Assembly: GCF_003265705.1 (NCBI RefSeq)
Contig: NW_020312785.1
Span: 19,930,968-19,994,967 of the forward strand
Direction of reading: 5' to 3'
Source: Callorhinus ursinus
Taxonomy: Eukaryota > Chordata > Mammalia > Carnivora > Otariidae
DNA: 64,000 nucleotides
Within the stretch, counting starts at the first letter, position 1; the number at the start of each line of letters is the position of its first letter. The position numbers and the translations under genes were made by a program. Shown one piece after another: positions 12,421 to 21,405 of this stretch. The notes beneath the pieces are model-generated. The model had not been told where the DNA came from. It saw only the letters and a program-made list of their open reading frames with translations, and did not search any database.

Positions 12421-13007
12421 AAGTGTGTCAAATTTCAAAGCTCCTATTCTTTTCTAGACCATTCCTGCTTCTCTACCTCACTGGTTCTTAACAGAGCAAT
12501 AACCTCCTCCTTTCTCCTCATACCAGGAGAGGAGTCGATCCACAAGAAATTTGGCTAAAATGGAGGATGCTTCTACTCTTCTGGGTAGATCCTCCCATCA
12601 AGTGGTATAGCTGTCATATGACTATGGCTCAGCCATTTTTCCCTTCTTTTTACTTTCCAAGTCAACTCAACTATAGGAGCAGTGAATAAGTTGGCTCTAA
12701 TTCAGCAGGCCCAGACCCAGCCAAGACTCAACTTGAGTTTGAATGTTCTTTCCTCCTCCTCAACCATCTACCCATCCATTCATCCATTCATCTATCCACG
12801 TTCAATCAACAAAAATTTTATTCCAAAAATTGTATTCTATCTCATGTGCTAGGGATTTATTCAAAGAAACAGATTTTGCATTCAGAGAGCTAAGAGTTAG
12901 TAGAGGAGGAGAATATACATTTGCACAATACTAGGGGTATGTCTAAAGTCTAGTAAAGCTACAAGAAGGACAAGATCAACTCTTCTTTGTGGATCCAGGA
13001 AGTTTTT

Positions 13008-13211
13008 TTGTTGTTATTTGTTTGTTTTAAAGATTTTATTTATTTGACAGACAGAGACAGCGAGAGAAGGAACACAAGCAGGGGGAGCTGGAGAGGGAGA
13101 AGCAGACTCCCCGCTGAGCAGAGAGCCCGATGTGGAACTCTATCCCAAGATGCCTGGATCATGACCTGAGGCGAAGGCAGACGCTTAGCGACTGAGCCAC
13201 CCAGGTGCCCC
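13008..13211 (-). mobile_element. Can-SINE, minus strand
   Basis: A complete inverted carnivore SINE. The A-tail end reads 'aaagattttatttatttgacag' on this strand and the tRNA-like head ends 'gactgagccacccaggtgcccc'. A 10-bp duplication GGAAGTTTTT flanks it at 12998-13007 and 13212-13221, which fixes the insertion point. Body identity to the other SINEs is high, so it is relatively young. Confidence 0.95.
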
Positions 13212-13221
13212 GGAAGTTTTT

Positions 13222-14524
13222 ATGTAAGAAATGCTTGAGCTGACTCAGCTCAGTCAAGAAAGCACCGTAGAGTCAGGAATTCTCCCTGACCCAGGCCAGC
13301 TTTCCCCAAAGCATGCTTTTTCCATATGATTTGTGAATTGAGGTATCACTGTGCTTTCTTGTCAGCACATCATGGCACATCATGGCACAGAGTGTTGATG
13401 AGAGGCCCTTTTCATCTCTGCAATACAGTGGAGAATCTTTGTTACATGGAGGTGCACATCTTGGGACTTGTCATCACTCTGGGACACAGTGTTAACTCTT
13501 CAAAGTGATCAATAATCTTTTGTATGACATCCTGCATGTGTGCTTCAGGAACACAGTTCTCACGTTTCTGAAGATTTCAGAGGACTCTCCCACAAACTTG
13601 TGATGACATGCTTAAGCTCAAATTAAAATCAGTTTGTAGAATGATGGCCTGCTAGGACACAGTGGAGGCAGGCAAGCATCCTCGTGCTTTTTAAAGCACC
13701 AGAGCAGAGAAGAATGTGAATCTAAGTGGAGTGGTTGAAAATAGCTGTATGCTTAGCCATTAGCAGCTGTGGCTGCAAATCAAGGGCCAATCTCATCTAG
13801 GCCGTGTAGACAGGCCCCTTCAATATGCATCATTCTTATCTGAGCTCCACATATCCTTTCCTGATTGGTGATAGAAAGATTAGCACTGTTTTCAAACACA
13901 AAACCAAATTATGCATGTGAGTTTGACAGTGAATATTATAAAATGCCTGGGATAAAGTCATATAACAAGTCCATTCATTCTTTTGAGTGCTCTCTTATTT
14001 GCAGAATACCTACTGCATACAATATAAGAACGGTTTATATTTTCAGAATTGGTGTTTCGAGCATTATACTGTCACTTCGATTTAACGTGATTCCTATGGT
14101 CTGTGCTCCGCCATTATGTTTTTCTTAATTGATCTCTGTTGAATAGAGTCTAAAAATAAGCCCAACTTAAAAAAAGAAATGCACAGTACTTAAATTCCGG
14201 TGTATTTGAATTAATATACCCCATGAAAATGTGAACTTTTATGAACATATTTAATCTTGAAGCAATTCTAAAACTTGGTGTTTCCATACTGTGGAAAACT
14301 ACTGTGTAAAATGTGTTTGCCAATTGTTATTGAAACCATTTGCATTAATAACCTTTCAAAAAAGAAGTAGAATATGAAAGTCTGTTATTAAGTTTTCAAG
14401 TGATTTTATTGAAGACGTGATCATTATGGGAGCTTCCAAAAAGTGATTCGAAGTAGGAATTCCTAGTTCTGGTCCTGAGTGAAGGAGACACTGTCAGGTT
14501 AGGAAATAGTGGGGCTGGACCCTG
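13222..14524. other. Unique sequence, no gene seen
   Basis: No repeat or gene is recognised. A 12-bp direct duplication (CACATCATGGCA twice near 13365-13387) is the only local structure seen. Confidence 0.5.
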
Positions 14525-14620
14525 TGCCCACTGGCTCCTTGAGGATGGGGGTCAAGCTTTTTGGTTCATCACTGCATACCCAGCATAAAGGAGAGGCTTG
14601 GTGTACATTTGTTGAAGGGG
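14525..14620 (+). mobile_element. L2 LINE tail fragment
   Basis: Short text 'actggctccttgaggatgggg...catcactgcatacccagcataaagg...gtgtacatttgttgaa' matches the order of the L2 3' end. Confidence 0.6.
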
Positions 14621-14704
14621 TGTGTGGGTTAATATACTGTTGAGAAGCCAACCAATGGCCAAAGAAATAGGATCAGTTCGTGTCTGGGGCAAAAATGGTA
14701 GAAA

Positions 14705-14865
14705 TGGGGTCAAGATAACCTCTCTGAGCTTCAGTTCCTTTATTTCTAAAGCATAACGGCTTCTTCATAAAGGTGCTATGAGATCAAATGCAATAAACAC
14801 ATACAAATGTTTAGAACAATGCTTGACCCTTAGTAAGAGGCCCTTTAAATGCTTGTAACCTCTAT
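14705..14865 (+). mobile_element. MIR SINE remnant
   Basis: Forward MIR order: 'ataacctctctgagcttcagttcctttatttctaaagc', then 'gctatgagatcaaatgcaataaacac' and 'ttagaacaatgcttgacccttagtaag'. Confidence 0.75.
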
Positions 14866-14905
14866 CTCTACCCATCCTTCTATGTGCTTCCCCATCCCCC
14901 AACCC

Positions 14906-14908
<3 letters not shown>

Positions 14909-14948
<40 letters not shown>
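14909..14948 (+). repeat. (GT)20 microsatellite
   Basis: An uninterrupted dinucleotide run of about 20 GT units. It is likely polymorphic and could adopt Z-DNA under negative supercoiling. Confidence 0.97.
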
Positions 14949-14950
<2 letters not shown>

Positions 14951-14974
14951 TCTGTTATGGAAAATACGTTGAAT

Positions 14975-15095
14975 GGGAAATCAGACTTGGATATTGGTCT
15001 CAGCCTAATCTCTTAACTTCTGGACTTTGGTTTTCTCATCTGTAAAATGAGGGGATTAGACTCATTCTCCAGATCCCTTCTACTTCTAGGTTTCA
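14975..15095 (+). mobile_element. MIR/MIR3 remnant
   Basis: Forward order 'aatctcttaacttctggactttgg', 'ctcatctgtaaaatgagggg', then 'ccttctacttctaggtttc' matches MIR3-like elements. Confidence 0.7.
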
Positions 15096-15324
15096 GCTTT
15101 GAAGGCTTCTAATTCTCATTTAATTCTCATAAATTAAATAATTTATAATTATCTAAATTAATAAATACTATGTACAGGCTTGATAGACCCAATAACATTT
15201 ATACTGGTATCTGTCCCCTTGATTTTAAGTATCTTTTCTATAATTCCATGAGTTTTCCTTGCATTTTTTAGGCATCAGCTACATATCAGGTAAATCTTAT
15301 TAGAATGATTGCAATTTGGGTATT

Positions 15325-15352
15325 GGTTTTTTTTGTTTTTTTTTTTTTTTTT
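15325..15352 (+). repeat. Poly-T tract
   Basis: A T run is interrupted by one G. No SINE or L1 body adjoins it, so it may be an isolated homopolymer or a decayed tail. Confidence 0.85.
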
Positions 15353-17100
15353 CAAAAACCTTAGCCAGCTGAGAGTTAATCTAGGTAAGGCAGATAATCT
15401 ATGAGTTAATTAATCTCTTGATGTTTTAGAAAGTAATTCAGAATCTTCAAAGGTTTCATTTTCATTTTAGGGCTGTTATTAAATATTGTGCTAAAACTCT
15501 GTGAACATGGTGGGAGGCAGGGTGGAGTAGATAATTTTTGGTTAATAAAGAGTTTTATCAATAGAATTCTGAGTAACAGAAAGTTCCCTGTAGCAAAAGT
15601 AGAATTATACTGGCATGGTAAAACAAAAACAAATTTGGATGATTTATTGTATTCCTCAGATATTTTGTTTTTGTCTTAAAGGCTACATGTAAGCAGTTAT
15701 GACCATCTTGAATTTCTTCAACAGTGATAGTCCTTTTGAAAGAGTAGTTCTTCTCTTTCTTTTTTTGAAAGAGTAGTTCTAAGTGTAGGAAATACTAAAA
15801 AATTTTCAATCTCATCATAGTTCTTAGTTACTGGAATTTGTGTTCAGAAAGTGTTGTCAGTCTTCACTCATTAGAAATGCAATGAGAAAAAATGATGCTT
15901 CTGTTATTAATTCATGGACAATAAAAGAATAATTAAATTCTCTTTATGTATTCCTTCTATCTAGTAGTATTGTTTTATTACTAGGATTAAGTGTGTGCCT
16001 TTGTAAGAAGATTGCTGTCCATGATGATTTTAGAAAACTAAATGACTAAAACTATTCTAACACAGAAGTTAGTGTTGGTAGAAACCATTTCTACCTCCTT
16101 TGGAAAGCCTACAAAAAGAGATACGACCTAAGACAAATTCCTCATATTTTTAACATAGAATATTTTCTTTCTTACCTAGGAATTGAGTTTATGGACCAAA
16201 AAGCATAGTTGATTTAAGACAGGGTGACAAATTATCTATCTGCAGTCCACTGAGCACAATCCATGTGGTTTGGGTTAAAGAACTCCTTTTCAAATATAGA
16301 ATAAAGGTAAGGTTACTTGATTGAAAGCTTTTTTCCACATTAAGACACTGATTTCAAAGCTCACGTATTCTGCTTAGTTCCTTCATCAGATACTACTTGG
16401 TGTCTAATAGATACAACTATTAAAGATGGCCTTCTAATTAGGACTTTTGAAAACAACACATTTTGGCAAATCTCATCTAGAAATCAGAGTTAGCAGAAGG
16501 CAATGGAATCATTAAGCAAGTTTCATTTCTTGAATTTTCTTTTGCATTTTAAAAACTTCAAAGTTAAAACAACTTTTAATTGCTTCCTGGAATGAATCTT
16601 GGGCCTATAATCAAGCACACAGAGACCCATAATGACAGGTCTTAGTATACTTATTTTTAAATGATAGTGACCTGAAATCATCAGTCTGAATCCACAAATT
16701 TGCTGGGGAGCGGGAAGGGAAAATGTTGCATTTATGCAGGATTGTGGTTTTCCCTCCAGGTAGTGTTATTTGGAATGATTATGGAGTTAAGGGACTCAAG
16801 TATTTTTGTGGTTTCCTGGGGTGTTTCATATCGATATTTTTTTCTCTTCGATATATCCTTTAAATAAACTTTCACAAAAATGCTTCCTAAAGGTGCTGTA
16901 TCAATGTTTAGTTTTCACCTTTTGCATAGTAATGTGTTGCGCTCCTTTCCAGAATTTGAATTTTTCTAAAATGTTAATACACTGTCACTTTAGAAAAAAT
17001 AAATTGAAAAGAATTCAAATACTGAGGAAAGATGATAGTGCTTCTGCTTCAATTTAAATACCAAGGACTTTCTTCATCTTTTGTTACAAGCTTTCCAGAA
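15353..17100. other. Unique sequence, CpG-poor, no gene seen
   Basis: Single-copy AT-rich DNA. I counted only one CpG between 16021 and 16320. It contains a 29-bp-period direct repeat near 15734-15780, described in the findings. Confidence 0.55.
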
Positions 17101-17110
17101 CTTGTCCATG

Positions 17111-17141
17111 ATTTCATTCATTCATTCATTCATTCATTCAT
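17111..17141 (+). repeat. (CATT)n microsatellite
   Basis: A perfect run of about seven TTCA/CATT units. The sequence after it ('gaacagttactcaggtcttggagaatcc') resembles a diverged mammalian repeat. Confidence 0.9.
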
Positions 17142-17539
17142 TGAACAGTTACTCAGGTCTTGGAGAATCCAGACTAACATATATGCCCATGCAATTTCTG
17201 TTCTCCTCTTTTAATGAAGTGGTAAATATTATTTTAATTTCTCATTCCCATCTCAGCAATCTGTAGTTTGGAAAAGGAGACTTCAGTTCTTATACGAAAA
17301 AATGTTCATTCCCTTTATTGAGATGAATTTTGAGGTCATGAATGCCCAGATAAGTTCCACAAGTAGCATTTAGCCTCAGAGTTAACTCTAAATAGAGACA
17401 CTGCAGTGTTTAAGATATTATCATTAGGAATCCAAATATGGCCTAGATAATCCTGGTTTTTTATAGTCTTTGGGACATATAATATGTCCCCCAAAACTTT
17501 AAATGTTGGAGTTTCCTCAACCTCATTCTCCCATTAAAG

Positions 17540-17566
17540 AAGAAGAAGAGGAAGAAAAAAGAAAAG

Positions 17567-17599
<33 letters not shown>

Positions 17600-17612
17600 G
17601 AAAAGAAAAAAA
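17540..17612 (+). repeat. (GAAAA)n purine-rich tract
   Basis: AAG-rich, then GAAAA repeats, all purine on this strand for about 75 bases. A MIR remnant follows directly. Confidence 0.92.
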
Positions 17613-17614
17613 AG

Positions 17615-17725
17615 AAGCTCAAAAAGGCAAAGTTGTTTGACCAAAGTCATTTAACTAGTAGGTGACAGAGCAAGAAAACAACTCTATTCTCCGGAGCACA
17701 GTAAACTTTCATCAGTTCATTAGAC
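17615..17725 (-). mobile_element. MIR SINE remnant
   Basis: Inverted MIR part: 'gctcaaaaaggcaaagttgtttgaccaaagtcatttaactagtaggtgacagagcaag'-type order from core to tail. Confidence 0.65.
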
Positions 17726-18289
17726 CAAGATTTAGAGCTTGGAGTCTAGAGACTAGAAAAGAGATTTTCTTCCATTTATTTTTTGATAGAGAAGGAAGCC
17801 AGGAATGACCATCAAGCAAGCTTCCTACATCAAATTCCCCCTTGTCCAGCTATAATACCTGGTCCAGGCCTCCAGCCCATCCCTGCAGTTCTTCCTTCAT
17901 GGATGACTCATTTAGCCTTGACTGGTAGAAAAGAATGGTTTCTTTGTTCTAGCCAAATTGTTATGCAGATACAAAAAGGAGTACTAGAATAAGATGGGAA
18001 GTCTCAAAAAAAAAAAAAAAAAAGAAGAAGAAGAAACATGTGGTAGTCTACTTGTGACAAGTCTATTTTCTCAACCCCATGCCAAGATAATCTAGTTTGA
18101 CATGGTATTTTCTGATAAGAAAAAGCTTTTATATGAACAGCCTCCCCAAAGTATAAAAATTAAATTAATTTAGTTGCCTCATTGACTTGCTGAAAATAAT
18201 GATATATCAATAAAATTGAGGCTGTCCTGGAAAGAACAGGATGTACAGTCCCCATAAGCATGAGGAACATTAAAATGGAATACTGAAAC

Positions 18290-18450
18290 CTGCTACTCAA
18301 AGTGGAGCCCTTGGAAGAGCAGCATGACTTGGGAGCTTGTTAAAATGCAGACTCTCAGGCTACAACCCAAGTTTAACAAAACCAGTGTGTGCGCTTTTGA
18401 TGATCCCCAGGCAATTTATATGCCTATTAAAGTTTGAGAAACACTGAAGT
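18290..18450 (+). mobile_element. MER20-like hAT DNA transposon
   Basis: The sequence follows the MER20 order: 'ctactcaaagtggagccctt', 'agcagcatgacttgggagctt', 'aatgcagactctcaggc', 'ccaggcaatttatatgcc' and the end 'aaagtttgagaaacactg'. This is a non-autonomous element with no coding capacity. Confidence 0.7.
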
Positions 18451-18585
18451 TTTAGAACACCAGGAGAAAGACTGTTGAAGGGAGTCTAAAGGCTAGCCAT
18501 CATAGGACAGATGGTCCCAGCCCTTTTATTTTTCTAGTTTCTTTTGCCCATAATTTTTTAGTCTTCAAGATAGGAGCCCCTTGGG

Positions 18586-18771
18586 ATGCCTGGGTGGCTC
18601 AGTCGATTAGGCATCTGCCTTCAGCTCAGGTCATGATCCCAGAGTCCTGGGATCGAGTCCCGCATCGGGCTCCTTGCTCAGCAGGGAGCCTGCTTCACCC
18701 TCTGCTGCTCTTCCTGCTTGTGCTCTCTCTCGCTATGTCAAATAAATAAATAAAATCTTTAAAAAAAAAAA
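18586..18771 (+). mobile_element. Can-SINE with perfect 18-bp duplication
   Basis: A complete carnivore SINE starts ATGCCTGGGTGGCTCAGTCG and ends in the usual AAATAAATAAAATC plus A tail. The flanking copies of AGATAGGAGCCCCTTGGG at 18568-18585 and 18772-18789 are identical over 18 bp. With the clean body, this suggests one of the younger insertions in the window. Confidence 0.96.
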
Positions 18772-19289
18772 AGATAGGAGCCCCTTGGGTAGCTGTCCCT
18801 GTGACTCATAACATTCATGAACCATTGAAAGTACTATGTTGTTCGGAGTGGGGCCTGCTACTCCATTTCTCAATTTTAAATGATTATTTTACTGCAATTC
18901 TCTTGACAACCAAGTGAAGCAGAAAACCACACGTGCCTTTTTACTTTTCTCAACATTTCTTAGCATCAAAAAAGTCCACTGCCTTCAGTTCTTGATTATA
19001 AAGTGCTAATAGAGTAAAAAATGGCGTTGAGATTCATTAAAAAAAAAGAAAAATTTTTTTAGTCATGATTTTAACCCTTAGGGTCATCCTAATCCCCCTC
19101 TACCTTTATCAGGGATTGCTAATGATTAATAAAATTCACAGATTTTTAGTTTTGCCTTCTCTCCCTTCTACTATTTGCCTATCTGATCCACTTGTTAAAA
19201 GGTAATGGAATTAATAGTGATTAGGAGGATAAGCTAGGAGTTTCAAGGGTCCCTGGGCTGCTAATTGAGAAGAGTCATTAAATTATCAC

Positions 19290-19375
19290 TGCCACTAATA
19301 TTTATTGAGTTCACTCTGTACAGAAGCTGTGCTAAGGGCTGAGTATTTATTACCTGGCTTAATCTGCACCTTCCT
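19290..19375 (-). mobile_element. Partial MIR remnant
   Basis: Inverted MIR start only: 'aatatttattgagttcactctgtacagaagctgtgctaagggctg'-type wording. The rest is missing or too diverged. Confidence 0.55.
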
Positions 19376-19489
19376 GGCACCAGTCAGGACCCACCACAGA
19401 CTGACGTGGTTCCAGTAGAGGTGAATTGCCACTCATCTTAATAACCTCTTGTCTAAGGACTTATTTCTTTAGTATCTGTGTATCCTTCT

Positions 19490-19889
19490 NNNNNNNNNNN
19501 NNNNNNNNNNNNNNNNNNNNNNNNNNNNNNNNNNNNNNNNNNNNNNNNNNNNNNNNNNNNNNNNNNNNNNNNNNNNNNNNNNNNNNNNNNNNNNNNNNNN
19601 NNNNNNNNNNNNNNNNNNNNNNNNNNNNNNNNNNNNNNNNNNNNNNNNNNNNNNNNNNNNNNNNNNNNNNNNNNNNNNNNNNNNNNNNNNNNNNNNNNNN
19701 NNNNNNNNNNNNNNNNNNNNNNNNNNNNNNNNNNNNNNNNNNNNNNNNNNNNNNNNNNNNNNNNNNNNNNNNNNNNNNNNNNNNNNNNNNNNNNNNNNNN
19801 NNNNNNNNNNNNNNNNNNNNNNNNNNNNNNNNNNNNNNNNNNNNNNNNNNNNNNNNNNNNNNNNNNNNNNNNNNNNNNNNNNNNNNNNN
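19490..19889. other. Assembly gap, 400 N
   Basis: Exactly 400 undetermined bases. Reading frames drawn across it have no meaning. The right edge begins inside a TTTA repeat belonging to an inverted SINE, so a low-complexity tail probably caused the break. Confidence 0.99.
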
Positions 19890-19892
19890 TAT

Positions 19893-19923
<31 letters not shown>

Positions 19924-19979
19924 TTAGAGAGAGGGGCAGGGTGAAGAGCAGAGGGAGAGGGACAAGCAGGCTCCATGCT
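19890..19979 (-). mobile_element. Partial inverted Can-SINE at gap edge
   Basis: A TATT run, then 'agagagaggggcagggtgaagagcagagggagagggacaagcaggctcc' is the CT-rich middle of a carnivore SINE read backwards. The element stops at CCATGCTG and switches directly into LTR sequence, so the tRNA-like head is absent. The tail side is hidden in the gap. Confidence 0.75.
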
Positions 19980-20088
19980 GATCTTGGACTTCCTGGCTTC
20001 CAGAACTGTGAGAAATAAATTTCTGTTATGTAGAAGCCACCCCCAAACTAGATTTTGTCATAGCAGCTGGAGCTAAGACACTAAGTAA
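19980..20088 (+). mobile_element. MLT1-type MaLR LTR, 3' end
   Basis: 'gatcttggacttcctggcttccagaactgtgagaaataaatttctgtt' then 'aagccacccccaaactagattttgtcatagcagctggagctaagaca' follows the 3' end of an MLT1-group LTR, an old non-coding endogenous retrovirus-like element. The 5' part would lie in the gap. No internal viral genes are present. Confidence 0.75.
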
Positions 20089-20279
20089 TACAATATATTT
20101 TTATGCAGAGAAAAGATTGCCCTTCACTTTTCAAGAACACATGCATTCCATACATGGAAACTTATAGATATTTACTCTTTAAAAAAAGCATAGACATGCA
20201 AGACCGGGTGCATCACTGCCTTTTCAAGACACTTAGGGTGCTGAGTCCTCTTATAGGTTAGGATAATAGTAATTATTAT

Positions 20280-20465
20280 TTGGTGCGTCTCATGTTCTGG
20301 TCACAACACTAGGTTTGTTAATCACATTAATACACGTTGTCGTCCCCTTAAGTCAGTGAGTAGGTGTTATTACATTTGCCCCATAGATGAGGAAAATGAG
20401 ATTCAAAAATTTGAAGTAGTTTGCCCAACTTTCCAGGGAAGTGGGAGAGTCAGAATGGGAGAAGA
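20280..20465 (-). mobile_element. MIR SINE remnant
   Basis: Inverted MIR order: 'cacaacactaggtttgttaatcac', 'ttgccccatagatgaggaaaatgag', 'agtagtttgcccaactttcc'. Confidence 0.75.
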
Positions 20466-20559
20466 GATCTGCATGAGACTCTCAAGTGCATATCTTTGTG
20501 ATGGGGAAAGCTAAGGGAGGGCGACTTATAGAACATGTGCCATTTGACCAAATTATCCT

Positions 20560-20880
20560 GTTAAACAGTCTTGAAAAGCCGATTAAAACGGCTGATTGAT
20601 CTGTTGAAAAGCATTATACCTGGGGAGAACAATCAGCCAAATAAACAAGATGTTCTGATGAGCAGTCGCCCTCACATGTAATGATTACTCTTCTTTTGAA
20701 AAGTAGGTGATACTAACTCTGTAAGAAACCTCATAGTGGTTTATTTTAAATTAAGTTCCTCCTGTTTCCTATTTGGAAAAACGGTATCTTTATTTATCAT
20801 TCTGGAGCTGTCTGCAGGCCTCTCCTTCTAATGTTTATTATCAGGAATTGTTTTGTAATGGCTGATTGCCCCAAATCAAG
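20560..20880. promoter_or_regulatory. Possible conserved noncoding element with PBX/HOX-like site
   Basis: Repeat-free sequence contains TGATTGAT (20593-20600), an exact match to the PBX-HOX composite consensus TGATTNAT. It sits within a 9-bp inverted repeat GGCTGATTG (20590-20598) / CAATCAGCC (20630-20638), and a third direct copy lies at 20860-20868. The call is inferred from motifs only; there is no conservation evidence in hand. Confidence 0.25.
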
Positions 20881-21075
20881 GATGGCAAGATACCCTTGCC
20901 TTGCTTGCATTCAAACCACGTGAGGGATTGGCAGAAGTCAGGAGGATATACCAAAAAGCAAACATCTCATGTACAAATAGTGGCACCATATAGAAGTCCA
21001 GTTTGTTATCTATAAAGGTGATAAAAATATGCTCATTTATAAATGTTCTAATTTCATTAGTGGGGAGGCACACGA

Positions 21076-21140
21076 CAATGATTTGGAATTATTTTTAAAA
21101 TAATTCCAATAATTATAATTAAAATAATTCCAAATCATTG
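21076..21140. repeat. 20-bp perfect inverted repeat (cruciform-capable)
   Basis: The left arm CAATGATTTGGAATTATTTT (21076-21095) is the exact reverse complement of 21121-21140, with a 25-base spacer. A second palindrome, GGAATTATTTT/AAAATAATTCC (21086-21106), shares the left arm, so two alternative hairpins are possible. Confidence 0.95.
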
Positions 21141-21294
21141 TTAAAACATTTTTTGAACATGGAACTTTTTTTGTTAACTGAAATTCACTTAAATCTTGGG
21201 TAATATTTTTAATAATTTCCTAATTTTACCTGTTAGCTCCATTCCAAACATAGCACATATCCTTCAGTTATCATAAATTGCGGAATGTTTTAAC

Positions 21295-21405
21295 TTGGAA
21301 ATAATCTAGTTCAACATTCTTACCGATGAGGAAAATGAATACGGAAAAGTTACATAGCTATTAAGTATCAGTGTTTGGACATTGACCAAGGAATTTGACT
21401 CCAAG
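21295..21405 (-). mobile_element. Possible MIR/MIR3 remnant
   Basis: 'aataatctagttcaacattcttaccgatgaggaaaatgaatacgg' and 'gttacatagctattaagtatcagtg' follow inverted MIR3-like order with heavy divergence. Confidence 0.5.

Noticed and set aside
19426..19944. Frames of 149 and 172 codons
   Set aside because: They consist mostly of undetermined bases in the assembly gap.
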